This document shows, one piece after another, positions 1 through 7,087 of a DNA stretch of 8,692 nt (its first letter is position 1; every line of letters starts with the position of its first letter). The notes beneath the pieces were generated by a model. That model was not told where the DNA came from. It saw only the letters and a program-made list of their open reading frames with translations, and did no database searches. The stretch lies in the NCBI GenBank assembly GCA_014382645.1, contig JACNJI010000179.1:1-8692 (forward strand), read 5' to 3'. Origin of the DNA: Verrucomicrobiota bacterium (GTDB lineage: Bacteria; Verrucomicrobiota; Verrucomicrobiia; Opitutales; Seribacteraceae). The position numbers and the translations under genes were made by a program.

Positions 1-63
1 TAGCGGAAGGTATTTGAGATAATCGCTCACGAGGGCGAAACAGGTGCAACTGGATGAATGGTC

Positions 64-1206
64 TTAGTAGACATCACGTAAATAGCGCTTTTCCCTTTGC
101 ATCGCTTTTACGTAAGCAGCGGCACTGTCCTCGTCCATTCCACCTTCCTTGGCAGTGATGTCCTTGAGAGCTTGGTCGACGTCCTTGGCCATCCGATTGG
201 CATCCCCGCACACATAGAAAAGAGCTCCGTCTTGAAGCCAATCCCAAAGCTGTTTGGATTTTTCCAACATCTTATGCTGAACGTAAACTTTGTCTTGTTG
301 GTCGCGAGACCATGCTAAGTCCAAATCGGCTAAGACACCGTCCTCCTTGTACCTGGTCCATTCGTCACCATAGAGATAATCGGTTTTTGCGGACCGATCG
401 CCAAAGAAGAGCCAATTGCGTCCCTTGGCACCAGTGGCAACCCGCTCTTCAACAAATGCCCGAAATGGAGCGATGCCCGTGCCGGGACCGACCATGATAA
501 TCGGGACATCGGGATCTTCAGGTAGTTTGAAATTTTTGTTAGGATGAAAATAGCAAGGTATCAAGCCGTCAACGCGCTCGGTCAAATAGGTCGAGCAAAC
601 TCCCTTGCGAGAGCGTCCCTGAGATTCGTAAGTCACTACGGCCACGGTCAAATGCACTTCATCGGGATGAGCCTTTAGGCTGGAAGCAATCGAATAAAGG
701 CGGGGTGGCATGGCACGGAGAAAGCCGATCAAGTCATTGGCAGAAAGTTCGGCGGCAGGAAAATCAACCAACAAGTCTACAAGCTCCCTACCCCATAAGT
801 ATTCCTGCAATTGTTCCTTGTTCTCAATGGCAAGCAATCGTTCCAATTCTGAAGATTGAGCAATGGCGTTGTACTTCTTCAGTAAAATTTTGGTAATCCC
901 GGTACATGCAAAGTCGGATACCAAGGCTTCGCGAAGAGACTTTTGCTCCTCATCAGAAACATTGACGATTTCATCTCCCGTAAAGCCACTTCCATTCAAA
1001 AGCTCGGTCACGACGGACGGACAATTCGTGGGGATGACTCCCAACGAATCACCGGGATCATATTCTGCATCAATACCTTCCAAAGAAATCTCAAAATGAC
1101 GGGTTTCCTTACCCGAACCTTCTCCGCTCAAGTTTACGTTGATGGATAACGGGGCAAGAAAAGGATTATCTTTGGTGAAACCACCATGCTCTGCGCTAAT
1201 GCTCAT
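64..1206 (-). CDS. CysJ-like FAD/NADPH reductase without flavodoxin domain (sulfite reductase flavoprotein alpha-like)
   Basis: This 380-residue protein matches the FAD- and NADPH-binding half of sulfite reductase flavoprotein CysJ and related diflavin reductases. It should pass electrons from NADPH through FAD to a partner protein in the cytoplasm. Visible motifs, in order: PGDSLGV (51-57) opening the connecting/FAD region, RLYSIASS (169-176) for FAD, KGVCSTYL (201-208) for the FAD pyrophosphate, VGPGTGIAPFRAF (239-251) for NADPH, FFGDR (267-271), and YVCGDANRM (331-339). The C-terminal YLRDVY ends in the aromatic residue that stacks on FAD, as in E. coli CysJ. The N-terminal flavodoxin (FMN) domain of about 200 residues is missing, and no flavodoxin gene is in the window. 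The ATG start suits the family because NKDNPF-type sequence follows at once, but it has an A-rich leader and no clear ribosome binding site. The electron acceptor (sulfite reductase hemoprotein or another) is unknown. Confidence 0.9.
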   Translation of the reverse strand: MSISAEHGGFTKDNPFLAPLSINVNLSGEGSGKETRHFEISLEGIDAEYDPGDSLGVIPTNCPSVVTELLNGSGFTGDEIVNVSDEEQKSLREALVSDFACTGITKILLKKYNAIAQSSELERLLAIENKEQLQEYLWGRELVDLLVDFPAAELSANDLIGFLRAMPPRLYSIASSLKAHPDEVHLTVAVVTYESQGRSRKGVCSTYLTERVDGLIPCYFHPNKNFKLPEDPDVPIIMVGPGTGIAPFRAFVEERVATGAKGRNWLFFGDRSAKTDYLYGDEWTRYKEDGVLADLDLAWSRDQQDKVYVQHKMLEKSKQLWDWLQDGALFYVCGDANRMAKDVDQALKDITAKEGGMDEDSAAAYVKAMQREKRYLRDVY

Positions 1207-1281
1207 AAGAACTTTTTTTTCAGTTAATAGGAAACAAACTAGATTTCGGAAAGATAACTTGGTAATGCTGGACGGCGAGGC

Positions 1282-1310
1282 GAAAACAGATGAAAAGAGT
1301 TTCCGTTTTC
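1282..1310. repeat. Interrupted inverted repeat between divergent genes
   Basis: GAAAAC (1282-1287) pairs with GTTTTC (1305-1310), and the inner GAAA (1292-1295) pairs with TTTC (1300-1303) around an AGAG centre. The two halves are separated unevenly (4 nt against 1 nt). It sits in the 129-bp spacer between the reductase (leftward) and the 91-residue gene (rightward), where an operator could act on both. The repeat is AT-rich and short, so chance is a real possibility. No convincing sigma-70 promoter was found in this spacer. Confidence 0.25.
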
Positions 1311-1335
1311 TGAATTAAATCCAATTGTATCCTTA

Positions 1336-1611
1336 ATGTCATTTACAAAAGTAGAACTCAGTTCTCAAGAGTGGCTAATTGCCATCGACGCATCTTCCTT
1401 TGGTCCGGAAGAATGGGAAGAAGCGGCATCCCATCTCCTCGAAAAACTTAATTCGGGAAAACTACAAGCAACATTCCCCGAGATCAGGGAGTATTTGTCC
1501 TGCTGCGCTCAAGCCGCAATCGGGAGTTATCCGCTTCCACCTTTCGTAGAAATAGTCACAGAATTTTACGATCAATACGGATTGGACTCGGCAAAGCCCT
1601 TGAGTGACTAA
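1336..1611 (+). CDS. Small hypothetical protein, 91 residues
   Basis: I do not recognise a family. It is the only rightward gene in the window. The protein is small and acidic, with an E/W-rich stretch (EEWEEAASHLLEKL, about 25-38) that looks helical, a Cys-Cys pair at 56-57 and a proline pair near 68. It has no signal peptide or membrane segment, so it is probably cytoplasmic. It starts at an ATG without a Shine-Dalgarno sequence. Its TAA stop overlaps the TAG stop of the convergent carbonic anhydrase by four bases (CTAA at 1608-1611). Support for it being real: it is open across the whole gap, has no competing gene on the other strand, and its amino-acid composition looks like a normal soluble protein. 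Function unknown. Confidence 0.6.
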   Translation: MSFTKVELSSQEWLIAIDASSFGPEEWEEAASHLLEKLNSGKLQATFPEIREYLSCCAQAAIGSYPLPPFVEIVTEFYDQYGLDSAKPLSD

Positions 1612-2135
1612 CCTGCGCGGGCATCATGAGCTGCAGCGACGGCAACGTACTTTTCCGCCCAAGACTTTAGGGAAGCCTGCTCCTCCTCGCCAAGTGCTCT
1701 CTTCACTTTAGCAGGAACACCAGCAACCAAGCTACCCGGAGGGACCTGCATACCTTGGGGCACCAGTGAACCGGCAGCCACTATGGAACGACGTCCGATC
1801 ACTGCTCCGTCAAGAATGGTCGAATTCATGCCGATCAGGCATTCATCCTCCACCACACAGGCGTGAACGACTGCGGCGTGACCGACAGTAACGTAGTCGC
1901 CGATGACGACGGGGAAATCGTCGGCAAGATGAATGACGGTCCCATCCTGAACGTTTGTGGCTTCTCCTATTTGTATGAAGTTGATGTCTCCACGAAGCAC
2001 GCATCCGTACCACACGCTGCTTCGAGCACCCAAACGGACATCGCCAATGACTGTAGCTCCACGGGCAATAAAGACTTCCTCCGCCAACTGCGGTTCCTTG
2101 GAAAGAAAAAGGTCGAGCCGTTCCTGAATGGTCAT
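1608..2135 (-). CDS. Gamma-class carbonic anhydrase family protein (YrdA/PaaY-like)
   Basis: This is a left-handed beta-helix (hexapeptide repeat) protein of 175 residues, the usual length for the family. Repeated [LIV]G-x-x steps run from about residue 25 to 125 (for example VIGDV, QIGEA, VIGDY, LIGMN, VIGRR). The three zinc-ligand histidines of the gamma-carbonic anhydrase family are present: His69 (in VIHL), His86 and His91 (GHAAVVHAC). RGD at 48-50 and the N-x-Q pair Asn61/Gln63 are also conserved. The C-terminus (about 148-170) is a helix that packs on the beta-helix in such trimers. Family members either hydrate CO2 or have unclear roles, so activity here is inferred. It starts at an ATG preceded by AAGG. 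The gene lies 121 bp downstream of the predicted lipoprotein gene and converges with the 91-residue gene. Confidence 0.93.
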   Translation of the reverse strand: MTIQERLDLFLSKEPQLAEEVFIARGATVIGDVRLGARSSVWYGCVLRGDINFIQIGEATNVQDGTVIHLADDFPVVIGDYVTVGHAAVVHACVVEDECLIGMNSTILDGAVIGRRSIVAAGSLVPQGMQVPPGSLVAGVPAKVKRALGEEEQASLKSWAEKYVAVAAAHDARAG

Positions 2136-2256
2136 CTTACCTTATGGAAGAATCAGGTTCGGCTTGAATTTGGAATCTACGCGACACATTCGGGAGTTTG
2201 ACGTTTTCTGTTTGAGAATTCCAATACTTGTCAGTTTATACTCTATTAATATGTAT

Positions 2257-2616
2257 CTATCGATACTTAAGCTCTATTCCGAACTGTTGCCAGATATCCT
2301 CGCCTAGATGACTTTCAAAGTCTAGCTCTTCCAAAGTGATGTGGAAAGGCCATGACTTAGGGACATCAACTCGTAGCGACCTGTACCCTTTCTTAGACAC
2401 GTCAATCCAACGGGTTCCCTGAATATTGGATGGTACTCTCGCCTCTCCTCTAGCATTAGTTTTTGCTGGACCGATGTTCATGGACAGTGAAATCGAGTAA
2501 ATAAGGGCTTGGGGTATTGGCTTGCCCGTCACATCAGTCACCACAACTTTCGGCGATGCGCATCCTACAAGGAAAAGTATAAAAATAGTAGTAAGAAGAT
2601 GATATGCATAACTCAC
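2257..2616 (-). CDS. Predicted small lipoprotein with carboxypeptidase-regulatory-like beta-sandwich domain
   Basis: The 119-residue protein begins with a hydrophobic stretch (about 7-18) ending in a lipobox, L16-V17-G18-C19, so it is probably exported and lipid-anchored at Cys19. The mature part (VVVTDVTGKPIPQALIY, then TNARGEARVP, then KKGYRSLRVDVP) has the pattern of a small carboxypeptidase-regulatory-like/transthyretin-type beta-sandwich: G-x-P-[IV]-x-x-A, then T-x-x-x-G, then x-x-GY. The start is GTG, the only start codon in frame after an upstream TGA (2638-2640). GAAGAAG lies a few bases upstream and may be the ribosome binding site. The usual basic residues before the hydrophobic core are absent, which is odd for a signal peptide. 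It begins 61 bp downstream of nrdA and may be read through from it. Specific function unknown. Confidence 0.7.
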   Translation of the reverse strand: MSYAYHLLTTIFILFLVGCASPKVVVTDVTGKPIPQALIYSISLSMNIGPAKTNARGEARVPSNIQGTRWIDVSKKGYRSLRVDVPKSWPFHITLEELDFESHLGEDIWQQFGIELKYR

Positions 2617-2633
2617 GACACTTCTTCGTTCAA

Positions 2634-2655
2634 ACTGTCAATAATCATAGACAGT
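2634..2655 (-). repeat. Stem-loop between nrdA and the lipoprotein gene
   Basis: ACTGTC and GACAGT form a perfect 6-bp inverted repeat around a 10-nt loop in the 61-bp gap after nrdA. In the transcript two flanking G:U pairs could lengthen the stem to 8 bp. Only three U residues follow, so it is at best a weak terminator or attenuator. It may reduce expression of the lipoprotein gene relative to nrdA or protect the nrdA 3' end. Confidence 0.3.
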
Positions 2656-2677
2656 CCGTTAAGCATCATCTACTTAC

Positions 2678-5600
2678 CTACTGACAAGCTTCGCACTCTT
2701 CGCCATTGAGCATGGCTTCTATGCTGCAGGCTTTGGCTTCAGCTTCGGTATATGACTTCTTTGCCGTAGGTTCAACAGAAACAGAATTCATTTTGGGGTC
2801 ATTCTGCTTTAAATCAACAGTCGCCTTCTCGATATTCGAAGCACCGAGCGTACGCAAGTAATACGTAGTTTTGAGACCCTGTCGCCAAGCAGCACGGTAC
2901 ATGTGTGAGAGAGTCTTCATTTTTGCTGAACCAAGGAAGAGATTCACGGACTGGGCCTGATCTATCCACTTCTGGCGGCGAGCTGCTGCTGCTATTACAT
3001 ATTCGTATGGGACATCAAATGCAGTCAAGTACTTCTGCTTAAGATCCTCGGGAATCGATTCTATATCCTTAACCTCTCCATCGAAGTACTTGAGCTGGTC
3101 GCTCATCTCCTTACCCCATAAGCCTTTAGCCTTAAGGTCGCGAACGAGATACTGATTGAGAACCATGAAGTCGCCCGACAAGTTACTCTTGACGAAAAGG
3201 TTTTTGTAAGTGGGTTCGATACATGGAGATGAGCCCATGATATTGGAAATTGTGGCAGTCGGAGCAATGGCGATAACATTGCTATTTCGCATACCATTCT
3301 TGCTAATCTTTTCTCGAACCGGAGACCAATCCATTCTACCACCTTTAGGAACCTCAATATCCTGACCTCGTTCCTTTTCGAGCAATGATATTGAATCTTG
3401 CGGCAAGATGCCACGATCCCATTTAGATCCCTTGAAACTCGCATAAGAACCTCGTTCAGCGGCGAGATCACTGGATGCTTCATATGTATAGTAGGCAATA
3501 GCCTCCATGAATTCGTCGTTGAACTCAACGGCTTGATCAGATGCAAAAGCTATGCCTTTGACATATAGAGCGTTTTGTAAGCCCATGACACCCAGCCCAA
3601 TGGGACGGTGACGATTGTTCGAAGTCTTCGCCGCCTCAGTTGGGTAAAAGTTTACATCGATTACATTGTCGAGCGCCCTCACGGCTATTTGTATGGTCTC
3701 TCGCATCTTTTTGTGATCGAGAGAACCGTCGGGCTTGAGGTGAGAATCCAGAACAATCGAGCCTAGGTTGCACACGGCAGTCTCATCGTGACCGGTATTA
3801 AGAGTTATTTCCGTGCAAAGATTCGAACTGTGTATGACCCCAACGTGATCCTGAGGACTGCGAACGTTACAAGTGTCCTTGAAGGTGATCCATGGATGCC
3901 CCGTCTCGAAAAGCACCTTGAGCATTTGCTTCCAAAGATCGATCGCCGGAATCTGCTCGCTCCAGAGTTCACCACTTTCAGCCTTTGCTTCGTACTCGAT
4001 GTACTTTTCATCAAACTCTCGTCCGTAAATCTCGTGGAGATCCGGCACTTCGTTGCTTCGAAACAGGGTCCACTTTTCTCGAGACTCCATCCGCTTCATG
4101 AACAGATCGGGAATCCAATTGGCAGTGTTCATGTCGTGGGTGCGACGACGTTCATCCCCGGTATTCCGACGAAGTTCGAGAAACTCCAAGATGTCGTTGT
4201 GCCATGTTTCAAGATAGGCACAACCCGAACCCTTCCGCTTGCCGCCTTGGTTTACCGCACAGAGTTGATCGTTGTGTAATTTGAGAAAGGGAATGACTCC
4301 CTGGCTATCCCCATTCGTACCTTGAATATAGCTGCCTGTACCGCGAACGGATGTCCAACTGCCACCCAATCCCCCGGCCCACTTTGAAAGAAATGCGTTT
4401 TCCGCAATCCCTCGATACATTATAGACTCAATCGTGTCGTCCACCTTGTAGAGATAGCAGGAAGAGAGCTGCGAATGCAGGGTGCCGGAGTTAAAAAGAG
4501 TCGGTGTCGACGAGCAGAAACGACGACTTTTGTACAAGTTGTATAGATCGATGGCTTTTTGCTCAGCATTGTCTTCCTCGTGAGCAAAAAGGCCCATGGC
4601 CACGCGCATCCAGAAAAATTGAGGACTCTCCAATCGACGAGGAGTGGCAGAGGTCTTGTCGACAATTAGGTAACGATCGTAAAGGGTTTGGATGCCAAGA
4701 TAATCAAAATCCAAGTCTGCGGAAGGGTCTAGGGCAGCCGACAATTGGTCGAGGTCATAGTCACAAAGTTTCGGATCAAGACGGTCGATCTCTACCCCTC
4801 GCTTCAGGTATGCTTTGAACGCTCGCTGATGAAACGTCTTAAGTTGTTCATGGGTGTTGTCCGCCACATTCCAACCCAAGACTTCCTCGTAAACGTAGCT
4901 CAGGAGGATTCGCGCGGCAAACTTGGCAAAATCCGCATCTCGCTCGATGAGAACCTTTGAGTTGAGAATAATGGTGGTCTTAAGATCGCCCTCCTCGATT
5001 TCCGAGAAAACGGAACGACGCAGTTCTTCTTCAATCTGGTCGGGAGTAAGACAAAGAGTTAGCCCAATGGAAGCAAATTCGATTCGTTTTTTCAGGTCGA
5101 CGCCATCCCAGAAAAAAGTGCTTCCGTCGGCCTTTTGGACCACGATCATGGAATCCTGCTTGATCTCGGGAAAAGGATTCCGTGAATCTCTTTCCACCCG
5201 GCGGCGGGCTCGGTAGAGGATATATGCTTCGGCCACCTTGAAGTGTCCCATCCGCATCAGTTCCTCTTGAACGAGATCCTGAACGTCCTCGATATTGATG
5301 TAGTTTTGTCCTGTGGACAAAGCCTTGCGAGTAACCTCCGCTGAAACCTTAACGGCAGATTCTGAATCAAAACGAAGTGAAAGGAAAGCCTTTCGAACAG
5401 CTACTTCAATCTTGCTGAGTCTCCACGGTACGACTTGACCGTTACGGCGGATCAGGCGGAGCGCGGGTGCGGCGACACTTGAATCAGTTCCGCCGCGACC
5501 CGACTTGCTCCCTCCATTGGAACGAGAAAAAACGAGGCTTTTGGCCACATCGTAAGCATCGTTCTCCACAAGGACCTTCTCGATAAGTCGATACAGTTCC

Positions 5601-5947
5601 TCGTAGGTCACACGATCCGAATCGTTATTCTCGTCGCCTATTGCGCGCTCGACCAAACGATCAGCGACACCCCGGGTCGACTCCACCACGAGTTCCCGGT
5701 TCTTTTCGTTGTATATATCTTCTTCTTCCCGTGAGATCATCAGGTCGGTCAACGCCTCCCCGATAACCTCAGCCACCTCCGCGATCTCAAAATCGCGATC
5801 ACCCGCACCATCATCAATTCGTACCTTCGGCACCTCGAAACGATTATCGCCAAGCGCCCCAGCCCAGTCGAAACTAGGCTTTTGGTCACGAGGTATTTCG
5901 GAAATTTTCTCCAAGATACGATCTTCTTCAAAGGTTAAATTACGCAT
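2678..5947 (-). CDS. nrdA: Ribonucleoside-diphosphate reductase class I, alpha (large) subunit with multiple ATP-cones
   Basis: Reduces ribonucleoside diphosphates to deoxy forms together with NrdB. Numbering is from the ATG at 5947 (1089 residues). Catalytic residues are complete: Asn709, Cys711 (thiyl radical) and Glu713 in NLCTEI; the redox pair Cys497 and Cys726; the radical-relay pair Tyr1029-Tyr1030; PTATIS at 896-901; and C-terminal Cys1085/Cys1088 for re-reduction. The protein is over 300 residues longer than E. coli NrdA (761) because of its N-terminus: a degenerate ATP-cone (about 40-145), a Gly/Ser-rich linker (143-163), a canonical ATP-cone starting RLIRRNG (about 163-253), then a third cone-like segment running into the RNR N-terminal domain (about 267-360, with VLIERDADFAKFAARILL). 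This resembles chlamydial NrdA. A GTG at 5962 would add five residues, but I prefer the ATG because GGAG precedes it, although only three bases away. It lies 54 bp after nrdB, in one operon. Confidence 0.97.
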   Translation of the reverse strand: MRNLTFEEDRILEKISEIPRDQKPSFDWAGALGDNRFEVPKVRIDDGAGDRDFEIAEVAEVIGEALTDLMISREEEDIYNEKNRELVVESTRGVADRLVERAIGDENNDSDRVTYEELYRLIEKVLVENDAYDVAKSLVFSRSNGGSKSGRGGTDSSVAAPALRLIRRNGQVVPWRLSKIEVAVRKAFLSLRFDSESAVKVSAEVTRKALSTGQNYINIEDVQDLVQEELMRMGHFKVAEAYILYRARRRVERDSRNPFPEIKQDSMIVVQKADGSTFFWDGVDLKKRIEFASIGLTLCLTPDQIEEELRRSVFSEIEEGDLKTTIILNSKVLIERDADFAKFAARILLSYVYEEVLGWNVADNTHEQLKTFHQRAFKAYLKRGVEIDRLDPKLCDYDLDQLSAALDPSADLDFDYLGIQTLYDRYLIVDKTSATPRRLESPQFFWMRVAMGLFAHEEDNAEQKAIDLYNLYKSRRFCSSTPTLFNSGTLHSQLSSCYLYKVDDTIESIMYRGIAENAFLSKWAGGLGGSWTSVRGTGSYIQGTNGDSQGVIPFLKLHNDQLCAVNQGGKRKGSGCAYLETWHNDILEFLELRRNTGDERRRTHDMNTANWIPDLFMKRMESREKWTLFRSNEVPDLHEIYGREFDEKYIEYEAKAESGELWSEQIPAIDLWKQMLKVLFETGHPWITFKDTCNVRSPQDHVGVIHSSNLCTEITLNTGHDETAVCNLGSIVLDSHLKPDGSLDHKKMRETIQIAVRALDNVIDVNFYPTEAAKTSNNRHRPIGLGVMGLQNALYVKGIAFASDQAVEFNDEFMEAIAYYTYEASSDLAAERGSYASFKGSKWDRGILPQDSISLLEKERGQDIEVPKGGRMDWSPVREKISKNGMRNSNVIAIAPTATISNIMGSSPCIEPTYKNLFVKSNLSGDFMVLNQYLVRDLKAKGLWGKEMSDQLKYFDGEVKDIESIPEDLKQKYLTAFDVPYEYVIAAAARRQKWIDQAQSVNLFLGSAKMKTLSHMYRAAWRQGLKTTYYLRTLGASNIEKATVDLKQNDPKMNSVSVEPTAKKSYTEAEAKACSIEAMLNGEECEACQ

Positions 5948-6001
5948 AGACTCCACTCTCACAGTTTATTGTATGTTTCAGCCAGTAGGATTGTAATCGA
6001 A

Positions 6002-7087
6002 TCAGAGCTCATCGTCGGAAACTTCGCCCAACGATGATGCTTTCTGATATTCAGTCACCGTACCCTCAAAGAAATTTTGCTCCTTCGATACATCCATCAT
6101 CTCAGCCAACCAAGGAAAGGGATTTGTCGCCGATGGATTCAAAGGTTCCAAACCAACGCCGTTTAGCCGACGATCAGCAATGTAGTCAATGTACTGGCAA
6201 AACTCTTCCGCACTTAGACCAACAGAGTTTACCGGCAGACAATCCTTTATGAAATCCTTTTCCAAGTCCACGGCTTCAACCATCAAGTCGGTCAATTCTT
6301 TCTGGAAATCGGGAGTCCAAATCTCTGGGTTTTCATCAATCAAGGCCCGAAACAAATTACGTAGATTTTCGATATGGTTGGACTCATCTCGCAAAGTATA
6401 GCGAAACATCGTGCCAATCCCGGGAAACTTATTCTGCCTGTAGAGGCTTAGAATCATACCGAAAAGCCCATAAAACTGTGTGCCTTCCATGCATTGGCCA
6501 AAAACAAATATATTTTTCGCAAATTCTTTTTTTTCAGAAACTTGCGTCAAATCCATATCCCTACGCAAACCTTTGGAAACTTTGGTCACGAAATCGTTTT
6601 TTCGATGAATGCTTTCGACCTGCTCGAACATTGCCTCGCATTCGTGAGGATTGATGCCCAGTGAGCTAATCATATACAATAGGCTATCCGCATGGATGTT
6701 CTCCTCGTGAGCGTGTCGCCCAAGCACGAGCTTGAGTTCGGGAGCAGTTACCAACTCGCGAATCACATGCTGCATATTGTCCCCTACTATTCCTTCCGCC
6801 GCCGAGAAGTAACCTATGCCCATCATAATTATCCAACGCTCGCTTTCGCTCAGCTCAAACTGGCTTTTCCATTGCTCGACATCTCTTTGCATTGAGACTT
6901 CCTCGGGTTCCCAGTTGTTTGCCTTCATCTTTCGATAGAGATCATAGGCCCACGGGTACTTGAGCGGCAACAAATTGAAAGCCATGGTATCCCGCCCATT
7001 AATCACCCGCTTGCCCTCGTAGGCAGCGATCGCCTTGCTTTCGTCTAAAACAAAAACTTTTTCCCCGATTTTATATGTCTTTTCCAT
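6002..7087 (-). CDS. nrdB: Ribonucleoside-diphosphate reductase class I, beta (small) subunit, subclass Ic-like
   Basis: Ferritin-like subunit that holds the dimetal cofactor and starts the radical in NrdA. All six metal ligands are visible: Glu98, Glu129, His132, Glu201, Glu235 and His238. Their spacing equals that of E. coli NrdB (84/115/118/204/238/241 in the first-sphere pattern) and of Chlamydia trachomatis NrdB. The first ligand is Glu, as in Chlamydia, rather than Asp. The radical tyrosine position (E. coli Tyr122, Chlamydia Phe127) is Leu136. Radical-transfer residues are kept: Trp59 in NWEPEEV, Asp234, and Tyr347 near the C-terminus. Tyr230 aligns with Chlamydia Tyr222, used there in cofactor assembly. 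The acidic tail ending DDEL should dock on NrdA. These features point to subclass Ic, which in Chlamydia uses a Mn/Fe cofactor; the metal used here is inferred. It starts at an ATG with a weak GAGAG upstream and is the first gene of the nrdB-nrdA operon. Confidence 0.97.
   Translation of the reverse strand: MEKTYKIGEKVFVLDESKAIAAYEGKRVINGRDTMAFNLLPLKYPWAYDLYRKMKANNWEPEEVSMQRDVEQWKSQFELSESERWIIMMGIGYFSAAEGIVGDNMQHVIRELVTAPELKLVLGRHAHEENIHADSLLYMISSLGINPHECEAMFEQVESIHRKNDFVTKVSKGLRRDMDLTQVSEKKEFAKNIFVFGQCMEGTQFYGLFGMILSLYRQNKFPGIGTMFRYTLRDESNHIENLRNLFRALIDENPEIWTPDFQKELTDLMVEAVDLEKDFIKDCLPVNSVGLSAEEFCQYIDYIADRRLNGVGLEPLNPSATNPFPWLAEMMDVSKEQNFFEGTVTEYQKASSLGEVSDDEL

Noticed and set aside
1863..2201. 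112-codon plus-strand frame over the carbonic anhydrase
   Set aside because: It is antisense to a gene with all three zinc histidines and the hexapeptide repeats intact, with no motifs of its own.
2253..2266. GTATC-TATC-GATAC palindrome at the lipoprotein stop codon, considered as a terminator
   Set aside because: The stem is only 5 bp, AT-rich, and not followed by a T run on the minus strand.
3788..4279. 163-codon plus-strand frame inside nrdA
   Set aside because: It is an antisense shadow of the nrdA catalytic core, whose family motifs are unbroken across this region.
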